From Ectorhizobium quercum (lineage in GTDB: Bacteria; Pseudomonadota; Alphaproteobacteria; Rhizobiales; Rhizobiaceae): DNA of 64,000 nt. Where the stretch lies: the NCBI RefSeq assembly GCF_026552795.1, contig NZ_JANFPI010000003.1:434001-498000 (forward strand), read 5' to 3'. Positions 38,958-47,168 of the stretch are shown here, in pieces (position 1 is the stretch's first letter; every line of letters starts with the position of its first letter). A program made the translations under genes and the position numbers. Under the pieces are notes generated by a model, which worked only from the letters and a program-made list of their open reading frames with translations, ran no database searches and was not told the origin of the DNA.

Positions 38958-39006
38958 TTCATTTCAATCGATTTGTCGAGCCGTATCCGTCGCCGGACCG
39001 GATCGG

Positions 39007-39153
39007 TCAGGCGGCTGCGGCCTGACGGGCGATGCGGTTGATTTCCGAACGGCCGATGCCGAGATCGCTGAGCTGACGGTCGGTCATGCCCTGGAGTTCG
39101 GAAACGGTACGACGGTAGGTGCGCCAGTAACGGAGCTTGTTTGCGATGTTCAT
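39007..39153 (-). CDS. DUF1127 small protein 2
   Basis: A 48-residue protein: MNIANKLRYWRTYRRTVSEL, then MTDRQLSDLGIGRSEINRIA, again DUF1127. About half the positions agree with protein 1, including the WRxYRRT / DLGI core, so they are old paralogues. GAGGCAAGACA precedes the ATG, and a strong terminator follows at 38927-38957. Separate transcription from gene 1 is likely. Confidence 0.9.
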   Translation of the reverse strand: MNIANKLRYWRTYRRTVSELQGMTDRQLSDLGIGRSEINRIARQAAAA

Positions 39154-39803
39154 TGTCTTGCCTCTTCTTTTGCTTGCCCGCCGCGTTCATCGCGGCCTGG
39201 GGCGCTCCGTTTCTTCGCCAGGTTTCTCGCAGTCTTGGGAGGATCTGTGCGGACGCTGGATCGGTTTGGAAACGCCTCAATCTCTATGGCCCCGAATATA
39301 CGCCTTTCGTTGATTTCCGTTAGATGGGAAGACGTATGGCACCTATGCGATTTGCGCATGTGTGGGCGGTCTGTGGCAGGGAAGTGGCGACGATTTGTGC
39401 AAATGGAGCGTATTCCGCATCCTGCCACACGCAAATGCGGGCTGAAGCGGCCTCAAGCCGGGCCCGATTTGACCGAAACGAGTTTAACTCCATGTCGAAA
39501 TGACGGTAAGACCTTGGAAATGCGTCAATTTGTCCCAAGGGGGAGAACTGCCCGCCGGCAGCGCCGTTGGCTTTCGTCAAAAAGGGAAAGGGGCACCGCT
39601 CTCCGTCGAGGCATATCGCGATGGAAAGGACGGCATCCGGCCCGCTTTGTGACCTGTCTTCCCGGATACGTCCGAATGCAGGCTGCCGGTTTCGGGAGGT
39701 ATGACGGGAGGGAGAGGAGGCCGGAACGAGGATCGGTTGCGCCAGCTTAAGCGGGCACCGAATGCTTGGCTCCGCGAAAATGGTACGTAAACAAATGGTT
39801 AAT
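39154..39803. other. 650-bp region without a recognisable gene
   Basis: Open frames here (for example 39235-39750) have codon use and residue content unlike a protein. The part next to 39153 should hold the promoter of DUF1127 gene 2. No further repeat or RNA gene could be supported by eye. Confidence 0.5.
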
Positions 39804-39962
39804 AAAAAATAACGCCCACCGGGGGAGGAGATCCGGTGGGCGTCATTTGTAGGGGCTGGCGGCTTGGGAGGAGGAGAAGCCTTGCCAGCCATATCGAAGC
39901 AGCGCAGGGAGGAGGAGCGCGCGACTTCGAAACTCCATGCCATCGAGTGGCATCAATTCATA
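39804..39962 (-). ncRNA. Small RNA with three anti-Shine-Dalgarno motifs (alpha-r14/cuckoo-like)
   Basis: Read on the minus strand, CUCCUCCC occurs three times: complement of 39907-39914, of 39866-39873, and of 39823-39830. The second lies in the loop of a GGCUGGC.../...GCCAGCC hairpin (~39853-39890). The third sits in the loop of the final hairpin CGCCCACCGG / CCGGTGGGCG (39813-39842), which is followed on this strand by a TTATTTTTT tract, a clear Rho-independent terminator. A 6-bp hairpin (ATGCCA/TGGCAT) lies at the probable 5' end. Rhizobial RNAs of this kind are thought to pair with ribosome-binding sites of transporter mRNAs. The 5' end is a guess. Confidence 0.75.
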
Positions 39963-40211
39963 AACAGGCCGATCTCTCGGCTCTCATGCGACGTTGACCG
40001 GGTTTGGACGCTTCCCTTTAACGCTCTTGCATAATGTCAACATAAGGAGTGTCTGTGTAAAAAAACAGTGCAATGTGGACATGGAAGGCATGTGCATCGT
40101 GCATGGCTTGCATGGTCCCTGGCCGGGCGGCCCGAACGGCCGGGCAGGTGTGCGTTGAGTTCCCTGAAGTCGCATGCGATAACCGGTGCCGCAATGCCCG
40201 GAGTGACGACC
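39963..40211. other. Intergenic, divergent promoters of the small RNA and the DUF2157 gene
   Basis: About 250 bases between oppositely oriented transcripts. No -35/-10 pair stood out on either strand. The in-frame extension of the DUF2157 frame to 40068 has no RBS. Confidence 0.35.
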
Positions 40212-41312
40212 ATGTATGTAAAGAGAGTAAAGCGGCAGCTTTCCGAATGGGCGGATGCCGGATTGCTGCCGCCGGAAACCGCGGCGGTGCTGGCCAGGGA
40301 CCTGGACAGTCGCGCCAGCCGTATCGGCATCGCGCAGGTGCTTCTGGTGCTGGCGGGAATATTTCTGTGCGTCGCCTTTCTTCTGTTGGTCTCGGCAAAC
40401 TGGGAACTCATACCGCGCATCGTGCGGCTCGGCGCCGTCGTCGCGCTGATCTGGGCCACCCATCTGGCGGGGGCGCTGTTCATCAGGGCGGGGCGAACCA
40501 CCCTGGGCACGGCGGCCCTGCTTTTGGGAACCGCGTGCTTCGGCGGCGGACTGTCGCTGGCCGGGCAGATGTACCATATCTCCGGCGACATGGTTTCGAT
40601 GTTCACGGTCTGGTTTCTGGCCGCGGCGCTGACCTCGGTTCTCTTCCGGTCCGGCGCGGTCGCGGTTGCCGCCGGTTTCGTGTCGATGGCGCTGTGCTGG
40701 TCGCTCATCGATGTATCCGGCGGGACGATCACCTCCGGAAATCTGTGGGTTCCGCCGGCTCTGGCCGTTGCGATGGCTCTTCTCGCCTGGCTGAGCGGTC
40801 AGGAAAAGGTGGCGCATTTCTCCTTCCTGCTTCTCATCGGCTGGGCCGTCTGGCTTTACGGCGAAAACGACACGGTCTTCGTCGCGGCCGTGTTCGTCGC
40901 GCTCGGCTTTGCGATTTTCACCGCGCTGGCGTTAAAGGGGTCGCCTTTTGCCCGTTGCGGCGAGGCGCTCGGCGGCGCGCCGATGATCTATGCGCTCGTC
41001 CTGAGCGCGATCGGCCTGTTCCTTCTGCATATCAGTCTGCAAGGCGGCGGGCTGGTCGGCGCGGCCGTCGTCGGGCTTGGTCTTTCGGTTGCAGCGCTGG
41101 CGCTCGCCGGCAGCGAGCATGGCGGCGTCCGGTGGCTGTGCTATGCCATGATCGGCGCCATCGTCTTTTATCTCTGGATGGAAACCGTTGGCAGCATTCT
41201 CGGCACGTCGGGCTTCTTCCTCGTCGCGGCGCTGGTGGCCGGGGCGCTGGCCTTCGCCATCGTGCGCCTCGAAAAGCGTCTTGCCGGACCAAGGAAGAGG
41301 ACCTCCCCGTGA
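40212..41312 (+). CDS. DUF2157 multi-pass membrane protein
   Basis: A 366-residue protein with a short soluble N-terminal domain (VKRQLSEWADAGLLPPETAA, the DUF2157 hallmark) and then about ten hydrophobic segments to the C-terminus. The block FGGGLSLAGQMYHISGD is shared by the family. The function is unknown. GGAGTGACGACC precedes the ATG at 40212. It overlaps the following gene by 4 bp (GTGA), so the two proteins are translationally coupled and probably act together in the inner membrane. Confidence 0.85.
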   Translation: MYVKRVKRQLSEWADAGLLPPETAAVLARDLDSRASRIGIAQVLLVLAGIFLCVAFLLLVSANWELIPRIVRLGAVVALIWATHLAGALFIRAGRTTLGTAALLLGTACFGGGLSLAGQMYHISGDMVSMFTVWFLAAALTSVLFRSGAVAVAAGFVSMALCWSLIDVSGGTITSGNLWVPPALAVAMALLAWLSGQEKVAHFSFLLLIGWAVWLYGENDTVFVAAVFVALGFAIFTALALKGSPFARCGEALGGAPMIYALVLSAIGLFLLHISLQGGGLVGAAVVGLGLSVAALALAGSEHGGVRWLCYAMIGAIVFYLWMETVGSILGTSGFFLVAALVAGALAFAIVRLEKRLAGPRKRTSP

Positions 41313-41890
41313 AGGATCTTCGTTTCATGTCCCGCTTTCTGATCCCGGCGGCGGTCTTCGTCGCCCTCCTGCAAAGCGCGGTTCTTTTCCATGTCGTTGC
41401 CAGCCGCGCCGCGGTCCTGCGCGACGGCACCGAGATCCGTCTGGAGACGGCGCCGGTCGATCCGCGCGATCTGCTGCGCGGCGATTATGTGACTCTCAAC
41501 TATACGATAGGCCGCGTCATGTCGGCCAGCATCGTCGGGCCGTGGCCTGCGGAGCGGGGACGCCACACGATTTACGTCAGGCTCGTGCCGGGGGCAGGCG
41601 GGTTCTGGTCCGTCAGCGAGGCGTCTTTCCAGCCGCTGGCCGCGCAGGAGGGGTCGGTGGTGCTGAAGGGAATCGCCGGCAGGGTCGGGAGCAGGCCACC
41701 CGGAGGCTTCATCCTGGCCAGCTACGGCATCGAGCGCTATTATGTGCCGGAAGGTGAGGGCAAGGCGATCGAGAACGCTCGCAATGACGGGCGCATCAGC
41801 GTTGCCGCGCGCGTTTCGAAGGACGGTGTCGCCCGTATCCGGGCGCTGCTTCAGGATGGCGAGCCGCTTTACGAGGAACCGCTCTATTGA
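41309..41890 (+). CDS. GDYXXLXY-domain membrane-anchored protein
   Basis: A 193-residue protein with one N-terminal membrane segment (FLIPAAVFVALLQSAVLFHV) and a periplasmic domain holding the naming motif RGDYVTLNY. Members of this family are regularly encoded next to DUF2157 proteins. No activity is known. The GTG at 41309 overlaps the DUF2157 stop; an ATG at 41327 is the alternative start. It is followed by tRNA-Leu. Confidence 0.85.
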   Translation: MKDLRFMSRFLIPAAVFVALLQSAVLFHVVASRAAVLRDGTEIRLETAPVDPRDLLRGDYVTLNYTIGRVMSASIVGPWPAERGRHTIYVRLVPGAGGFWSVSEASFQPLAAQEGSVVLKGIAGRVGSRPPGGFILASYGIERYYVPEGEGKAIENARNDGRISVAARVSKDGVARIRALLQDGEPLYEEPLY

Positions 41891-41936
41891 GTGCGGCACC
41901 ACTGTTGCAGCCTTGTCGCAAAAGCCTCATTTTTCC

Positions 41937-41965
41937 TTTGCGCCGCTGGAAACGGATGGTATAGA
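41937..41965 (+). promoter_or_regulatory. Candidate promoter of tRNA-Leu
   Basis: TTTGCG / TTGCGC near 41937-41943, 16-17 bp, then TATAGA at 41960-41965; the tRNA starts 48 bp downstream. Confidence 0.4.
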
Positions 41966-42013
41966 GACGCGCGCTCCGGAAGGGCTTGCGTTCCACGGTG
42001 CCGCTTTGCGGGC

Positions 42014-42098
<85 letters not shown>

Positions 42099-42282
42099 GA
42101 AGCGATGCGACGTGATGGCGGAAGGCCACTTGGGTCTTTCCCGGAACGGCGGTCCGAGCGCCATTTTGCTGCGCAAGATGTCTTGAATTCTGAAAGGCCG
42201 CGTGCGGACCCAGATCCGGCGTCGTGCTCACTGAAACGAACGGGTGCCCGGGCACGGTCGCCACGAGATGAAGGTTAGAAAC

Positions 42283-43770
42283 ATGCAGGTTATCGAAACG
42301 CTCGCTGAAGGGCTGAAGCGCGAAATCAAGGTGGTCGTTCCGGTTGCGGAACTCCAGGAGCGTCTGGATGAGCGTCTTGCCGACGTCAAGGACAAGGTGC
42401 GCATCAACGGCTTCCGTCCGGGCAAGGTGCCGCCGGCCCATCTCAAGAAGGTCTACGGCAAGTCCATCGTCGCCGAGCTCGTCAACGATCTCATCCGCAC
42501 CAAGCCGACGGAAATCCTCAACGAGCGCGGCGAGAAGTCCGCGACCCAGCCGGAAGTCGCCATGACCGAGGACACGGACGAGGCCGAGCGCATTCTCGCT
42601 GCCCAGGCCGACCTCGAATTCTCCTTCTCCTACGAAATCATTCCGACCTTCGACGTCCAGGCGGTCGATGGCATCAAGGTGGTTCGCGAAGTCGTCGAGA
42701 TTCCGGAATCGGAAGTCGAGGAGCAGGTTCTCAAGATCGCCGAAAGCGCCCGCACCTATGAGACCAAGGACGGTGCAGCCGAAAACGGCGACCGCGTGAC
42801 CATGAACTATCTCGGCAAGGTCGACGGCGTCGCCTTCGAAGGCGGCACTGCCGAGGATGCAGAACTGGTTCTCGGCTCGGGCCGTTTCATCCCCGGCTTC
42901 GAAGACCAGCTCGTCGGCGTTAAGGCCGGTGACGAAAAGGTCATCACGGTGACGTTCCCGGCCGAGTATCCGGCTGCCGAACTTGCCGGCAAGGACGCCA
43001 CCTTCGACATCACCGTCAAGGAAGTCGCCGGCCCGGCCTCTCTGGAAATCGACGACGAGCTTGCCAAGAAGCTCGGCCTCGAGTCCGCCGAGCGCCTGCG
43101 CGAGATCGTGCGCGAGCAGCTCGAAGGACAGTTCGGCTCGATTACCCGCCAGAAGGTCAAGCGCCAGATTCTCGACCAGCTCGACGAGCAGTATTCCTTC
43201 GAGGTCCCGCAGGGTCTCGTGTCCGCCGAGTTCGAAAACATCTGGCGGCAGGTCAACACTGACCTCGAGCAGGCCGGCAAGACCTTCGCCGACGAAGATA
43301 CGACCGAAGAAGATGCCCGCGCCGAGTATCTGAAGCTCGCCGAGCGCCGGGTGCGCCTTGGCCTCGTCCTTTCGGAAATCGGTGCCAAGAGCGGCGTCGA
43401 CGTCACCGAGGAAGAAATGCAGCGCGCGCTCTATGAGCAGCTTCGCCAGTTCCCGGGCCAGCAGAAGGAAATCCTGGATTACTTCCGCAACACCCCCGGC
43501 GCATCCGCTTCCCTGCGCGCGCCGATCTTCGAGGAAAAGGTCATCGACCAGCTTCTTTCCGAGATCTCCGTCACCGACAAGACCGTGACGAAGGAAGAGC
43601 TTCTGGCCGAAGACGACGAAGCCGAAGGGGAAAAGGCCGAAGAGAAGAAGAAGGCCGCTCCGAAGAAGAAGGCTGCGGCCAAGGCTGAAGCCGCCGAGGG
43701 CGAGGAAGCCCCGGCTCCGAAGAAGAAGGCCGCTTCCAAAAAGAAGGCTGCCGAAGACACCGCCGAGTAA
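42283..43770 (+). CDS. tig: Trigger factor
   Basis: A 495-residue ribosome-bound chaperone. The N-terminal ribosome-binding signature is [17 protein letters not shown], the FKBP-like peptidyl-prolyl isomerase domain spans ~165-250 ([17 protein letters not shown] to the [12 protein letters not shown] block), and the C-terminal arms follow. The last ~45 residues are a Lys/Ala-rich tail with KKKAA repeats, beyond the enterobacterial C-terminus but usual in rhizobia. AAGGTTAGAAAC precedes the ATG at 42283; the in-frame ATG at 42244 is too early. Transcribed alone after tRNA-Leu. Confidence 0.96.
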   Translation: MQVIETLAEGLKREIKVVVPVAELQERLDERLADVKDKVRINGFRPGKVPPAHLKKVYGKSIVAELVNDLIRTKPTEILNERGEKSATQPEVAMTEDTDEAERILAAQADLEFSFSYEIIPTFDVQAVDGIKVVREVVEIPESEVEEQVLKIAESARTYETKDGAAENGDRVTMNYLGKVDGVAFEGGTAEDAELVLGSGRFIPGFEDQLVGVKAGDEKVITVTFPAEYPAAELAGKDATFDITVKEVAGPASLEIDDELAKKLGLESAERLREIVREQLEGQFGSITRQKVKRQILDQLDEQYSFEVPQGLVSAEFENIWRQVNTDLEQAGKTFADEDTTEEDARAEYLKLAERRVRLGLVLSEIGAKSGVDVTEEEMQRALYEQLRQFPGQQKEILDYFRNTPGASASLRAPIFEEKVIDQLLSEISVTDKTVTKEELLAEDDEAEGEKAEEKKKAAPKKKAAAKAEAAEGEEAPAPKKKAASKKKAAEDTAE

Positions 43771-43797
43771 GGCGCCCTTCACCCTCAAAGCTATTCG

Positions 43798-43831
43798 AAG
43801 CCCGCCGCGACAACCTCGCGGCGGGCTTTTC
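43798..43831 (+). terminator. Terminator of tig
   Basis: A 13-bp stem AAGCCCGCCGCGA / TCGCGGCGGGCTT (43798-43810, 43816-43828) followed by TT. Confidence 0.85.
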
Positions 43832-43862
43832 GTATCCGGCTTCCCCGGCGCTTTGCGGACAA

Positions 43863-43896
43863 GGAAAACCGCCCGGCCTGAACGGACCGGGCGGTT
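43863..43896 (-). terminator. Terminator of yceI
   Basis: AACCGCCCGG (43867-43876) pairs with CCGGGCGGTT (43887-43896); TTTT follows on the minus strand. Confidence 0.75.
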
Positions 43897-43944
43897 GAAC
43901 TGTTCATACGAAAGAAGCGATTGGCGGCCTGTGGCCGGAACCGG

Positions 43945-44523
43945 TTACTTCTTTACGGCTTCCAGATCGATATCGAGCGTGAAATCCGGTCCGAGGCCGA
44001 AATCGGCCAGCTTGGTGATGCCGAGTTCGACGCCGTTGAAGCTGCCGGTTGCCGAGAAGCCGGTTTTCAGCGTGTTGGCATCCCACGGCAGCGGCGCTTC
44101 GGCGTTCCAGGTGACGTCGAGCGTCACCGGCTTGGTGGTGCCGGCGAGCGTCAGGTCGCCCGTGACCTTGGCCGTCTTGTCACCGGTCTTTTCGATGGCC
44201 GTGCTGGTGAAGGTGATTTCCGGGAATTCCTCGACATTCAGGAAGTCCGGGCTCTTGAGATGCGTATCGCGCTGCTCGTGGTTGGTGTCGATCGACGCGG
44301 CGTCGATCGTCAGCGTGATCGAGCTTTTCGTGACGTCTTCCTTGTCGAAGGAAATCTCGCCCGCAACGGACTTGAACGTGCCGTGGGCATTGGCCCAGCC
44401 ATTGTGGTTCGTCTTGAAGCTGACCCAGGCGTGGGCGGGATCGACTTCGTAGCTGTCTGCGGCAAAGGCGGTTCCTGCCATCAGCAGTCCGGCAAGTGCG
44501 GCGGTTGTCGCAAGAAGTTTCAT
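43945..44523 (-). CDS. yceI: YceI-family periplasmic protein
   Basis: A 192-residue secreted lipocalin-fold protein. The signal peptide (MKLLATTAALAGLLMAGTAF) is cleaved after AFA; the mature part has YEVDPAHAWVSFKTNHNGW and ends in an NGVELGITKLADFGLGPDF-type block. YceI proteins bind isoprenoid lipids in a central tunnel and respond to high pH or osmotic stress in E. coli. AAGGAGACATCAGA precedes the ATG. It lies 50 bp after the unknown membrane protein gene on the same strand. Confidence 0.92.
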   Translation of the reverse strand: MKLLATTAALAGLLMAGTAFAADSYEVDPAHAWVSFKTNHNGWANAHGTFKSVAGEISFDKEDVTKSSITLTIDAASIDTNHEQRDTHLKSPDFLNVEEFPEITFTSTAIEKTGDKTAKVTGDLTLAGTTKPVTLDVTWNAEAPLPWDANTLKTGFSATGSFNGVELGITKLADFGLGPDFTLDIDLEAVKK

Positions 44524-44573
44524 TCTGATGTCTCCTTCAGGGTTGCATCCGGCTTGCCGCCGGCATGGTTGGC

Positions 44574-45446
44574 TCATCCCGCGAAGTGCAGGCTGGCGAT
44601 AAGAATGCCGGCAAGCGCCGGAACGGCGGCGATGAGGCCCGTGATCAGGGGAAGAAGGGCACGGGGCGCATGCGCCATGCGTGGGCCGTAAAGAGCGGCC
44701 AACGGCGTCAGGGCCGGGGTCAGCGCGGTCGCGACAAGCGCGGCCGAAGAGGCTTTCGGGGCGGAGATCGCCGTGACGAGGACGCCGGCGAACGCGACCC
44801 AGGCGAAGGCGAGAGCACCGCCGCCGGGCAGGCGGAAGGCATTTTCGTCGCCGCGCAGATAGCGGATATAGGTGACGAGCAGGAAGCCGCCGGCAAGCGC
44901 TGCCAGCGCTCCGTTGAACATCGCCATTCCCATGTAGCCGCCGAGGATGGCGACGATCGCGCCGGCGACGGATGTCGCGAACAGCGCCTGCGGCAGGACC
45001 TGGGCCTGTGCCATTTCGGCGGATGTATTGCGGCGCAGGGCCTGCCAGGCGACCCCGACCACGGCGATGACGAAGAGGACGGCGACGACGGTCGCCTTCT
45101 GCGAATTGTTGGCCAGAATGTTGCGGCCGAGCCACCAGGCGGGAAGCGCGATCGCGATGGCTGCTGCAAGCGCGGTAAGACCGGCATGGGCCTTGCGAAC
45201 CGAAAGCGCCGCGACGGCGAAGACGACCGCGCCGATGGCGAGCACATAGGGCACCTTGTGCGCGGCGCGAACCGGCGGGAAGGCAGGCCAGCCGTCGATG
45301 CCGATCAGGATGGCGCTGGCGAAGAGGGGAATGAGGAACGCGATGGCGGCGGCCTTCCGGCTGCCTGCCGCATTCGCGACGAGCGCGGCGACGACGCCCA
45401 GCGCAAGCGGAATGACGGCGATCGTCAGGATCATGGTCTGAAGCAC
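44574..45446 (-). CDS. Unknown polytopic membrane protein
   Basis: A 290-residue, very hydrophobic protein with about eight to nine membrane segments (for example LAIGAVVFAVAALSV and ATSVAGAIVAILGGYMGMAM) and few polar loops. I do not recognise a family. The GTG at 45446 has AAGGTGAACCGCTC upstream; an ATG four codons later lacks an RBS. It precedes yceI by 50 bp on the same strand, so the two may form an operon acting in the envelope. An inverted repeat at 45566-45583 lies in its upstream region. Confidence 0.7.
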   Translation of the reverse strand: MLQTMILTIAVIPLALGVVAALVANAAGSRKAAAIAFLIPLFASAILIGIDGWPAFPPVRAAHKVPYVLAIGAVVFAVAALSVRKAHAGLTALAAAIAIALPAWWLGRNILANNSQKATVVAVLFVIAVVGVAWQALRRNTSAEMAQAQVLPQALFATSVAGAIVAILGGYMGMAMFNGALAALAGGFLLVTYIRYLRGDENAFRLPGGGALAFAWVAFAGVLVTAISAPKASSAALVATALTPALTPLAALYGPRMAHAPRALLPLITGLIAAVPALAGILIASLHFAG

Positions 45447-45565
45447 GAGCGGTTCACCTTGTGAGGAACGGTCTCGTAACGAACCGGATCGAGGCCGGTC
45501 CGTTACAGCGCAGACGCTATGTCGAGCCTCATATCGAGCGCAATCCGTGGGGCGCGAAAAAGACC

Positions 45566-45583
45566 GTCACACTATTGTGAGAC
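45566..45583. promoter_or_regulatory. Imperfect palindrome upstream of the unknown membrane protein / yceI pair
   Basis: GTCACAC-TATT-GTGAGAC: two 7-bp arms matching at 6 of 7 positions around a 4-bp centre, 120 bp upstream of the GTG start. It looks like the binding site of a dimeric repressor or activator; the regulator is unknown. Confidence 0.35.
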
Positions 45584-45643
45584 GATACTAAACAACAAGT
45601 TACACATTGTTTCCAAATGGTGAACGGTTGTGCCGGAAGCCGT

Positions 45644-47056
45644 TCAGGCTTTCTGCACCTTCTGCAATTCGCCCATCCGGTTCCACGCGTCGAGCCCGGC
45701 GATCTTGTAGGCTTCCGCGAGCGTCGGATAGTTGAAGGTGTTTTCGACGAAATATTCGACCGTTCCCTTCAGGTTGAGCACGGCCTGCCCGATATGGACG
45801 AGTTCGGTCGCGCCTTCGCCGACGATGTGAACCCCCAGCAGGCGGCGGGTCTTCAGCGAAAAGACCATTTTCAGCAAGCCGCTTTCCAGGCCCATGATGT
45901 GGCCGCGCGAGGTTTCGCGGAAATGCGCGACGCCGCATTCGTAGGGAATGCCGCGCTGGATGACTTCCTCTTCGGTCAGTCCGCAGGTCGAGATTTCCGG
46001 AACGGCGTAGATTCCGTAAGGGAAATATTGAGGTGGCTCGTTGGCCGGCGCGCCGACGGCATGGCGGGCGGCAATGCGCCCCTGCTCCATCGAGGTCGAG
46101 GCGAGGCTCGGGAAGCCGACAACATCGCCTGCCGCGTAGATGTTCGCGACATCGGACTGGAACGTCTCGGGATCGACCTTGATGCGGCCGCGATTGTCCG
46201 CCTCCAGCCCTGCGGCGGAAAGACTGAGCGTATCGGTGGCGCCGACGCGGCCGGCGGCGAACAGGACCATTTCCGTCACCACGATGCGCCCGTTCTTGAG
46301 CACGATGCGACACTTGCCGCTTTCGTCGCGTGAAACGTTTTCGATCGCCTGTCCGAAGATCAGCTTCATGTTGCGGTCGCGAAGCTGGTAGGTGAAATCC
46401 TCGACGATTTCCTTGTCGATGAACTCGAGCATCGTCTCGCGGCTTTCGATGACCGTGACCTGCGTGTCGAGCGTGGAGAAGATCGTGGCATATTCGATGC
46501 CGATGACGCCGGCGCCGATCACCGCCAACGAGCGCGGAACCTCCTTGATTTCAAGGATCTCGTCGCTGTCGATGATGGCCTCGCCGTCGAAGGGGATGTG
46601 CGCGGGGCGATAGGGGCGGGTGCCGACCGCGAGCAGGACGGACGTGCCCCTGACCCGCAGGACTTCGCCGTCGTTGCGGGTGACTTCGAGCGTGTTCGCG
46701 TCGATGAAGGTGGCCGTGCCGTGCATTTCGCTGACGCGGTTGCGGGCGAACTGGTGCTCCAGGACGTCGACTTCGTGATCGAGCGTAATCAGCATGCGCC
46801 TTTGCAGGTCCGCGGCGCTGATGTTCTGCTTGACGCGGTAGGAACGGCCATAGAAGCCGCGTTCGCGCCAGCCGGTCAGGTTGAGCGCGGTCTCGCGCAG
46901 CGTCTTCGAGGGAATGGTTCCCGTGTGAACCGACACGCCGCCGACACGGCGCCCCTTTTCGATGACGAGAACCGATTTTCCCAGCTTGGCCGCCTGCACC
47001 GCAGCACGCCGTCCGGCAGGCCCGCTGCCGATCACGATGAGATCATAGGAATTCAT
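45644..47056 (-). CDS. sthA: Soluble pyridine nucleotide transhydrogenase (Si-specific)
   Basis: A 470-residue flavoprotein that moves hydride between NADPH and NAD+, with no proton pumping. FAD-binding IGSGPAGRRAAVQAAKLGKS opens it, and the NAD-binding motif is VIGAGVIGIEYATIF. Where lipoamide or glutathione reductases have the CxxxxC redox pair, this reads GGVSVHTGTIPSKTLRE, so the disulfide is missing, as in true SthA. The dimer-interface domain closes the protein. A candidate promoter with a palindrome, and a hairpin over the start codon, lie upstream (see 47050-47166). Confidence 0.94.
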   Translation of the reverse strand: MNSYDLIVIGSGPAGRRAAVQAAKLGKSVLVIEKGRRVGGVSVHTGTIPSKTLRETALNLTGWRERGFYGRSYRVKQNISAADLQRRMLITLDHEVDVLEHQFARNRVSEMHGTATFIDANTLEVTRNDGEVLRVRGTSVLLAVGTRPYRPAHIPFDGEAIIDSDEILEIKEVPRSLAVIGAGVIGIEYATIFSTLDTQVTVIESRETMLEFIDKEIVEDFTYQLRDRNMKLIFGQAIENVSRDESGKCRIVLKNGRIVVTEMVLFAAGRVGATDTLSLSAAGLEADNRGRIKVDPETFQSDVANIYAAGDVVGFPSLASTSMEQGRIAARHAVGAPANEPPQYFPYGIYAVPEISTCGLTEEEVIQRGIPYECGVAHFRETSRGHIMGLESGLLKMVFSLKTRRLLGVHIVGEGATELVHIGQAVLNLKGTVEYFVENTFNYPTLAEAYKIAGLDAWNRMGELQKVQKA

Positions 47057-47081
47057 ATATGCGCCCCGAATGATATGAATT
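47050..47081 (-). promoter_or_regulatory. Start-codon hairpin in the sthA leader
   Basis: AATTCATAT (47050-47058) and ATATGAATT (47073-47081) are a perfect 9-bp inverted repeat 14 bp apart. In the mRNA the sthA AUG lies in one arm and the Shine-Dalgarno GGGG in the loop, so folding would block initiation. The stem is almost all A-U. Confidence 0.5.
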
Positions 47082-47120
47082 GACCGCGGTCTTCTCGCCG
47101 CCCGCCGAGCATATCAGGGG

Positions 47121-47149
47121 ATTCTGACCGATTTCGTAACGGGTTCAAG
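47121..47149 (-). promoter_or_regulatory. Candidate sthA promoter
   Basis: On the minus strand CTTGAA (47144-47149), a 17-bp spacer and CAGAAT (47121-47126). This gives a leader of about 58 nt that contains the start-codon hairpin. Confidence 0.5.
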
Positions 47150-47150
47150 A

Positions 47151-47166
47151 TTTCGCATATGCGAAA
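47151..47166. promoter_or_regulatory. Perfect 16-bp palindrome beside the sthA -35 box
   Basis: TTTCGCATATGCGAAA is fully self-complementary. It lies 1 bp upstream of the -35 hexamer (centre about -44) and 2 bp past the radC stop. With no T tract it is not a terminator; the position suits an activator site. Confidence 0.55.
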
Positions 47167-47168
47167 TG

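Noticed and set aside
39235..39750. Plus-strand frame in the region after DUF1127 gene 2
   Set aside because: No RBS, composition unlike a protein, no recognisable motif.
39320..39943. Minus-strand frame crossing the small RNA
   Set aside because: Its proline runs are the translated CUCCUCCC motifs; the RNA explains the sequence.
47151..47166. The sthA-upstream palindrome as the radC terminator
   Set aside because: No T tract on either side and no loop; better explained as a protein-binding site.
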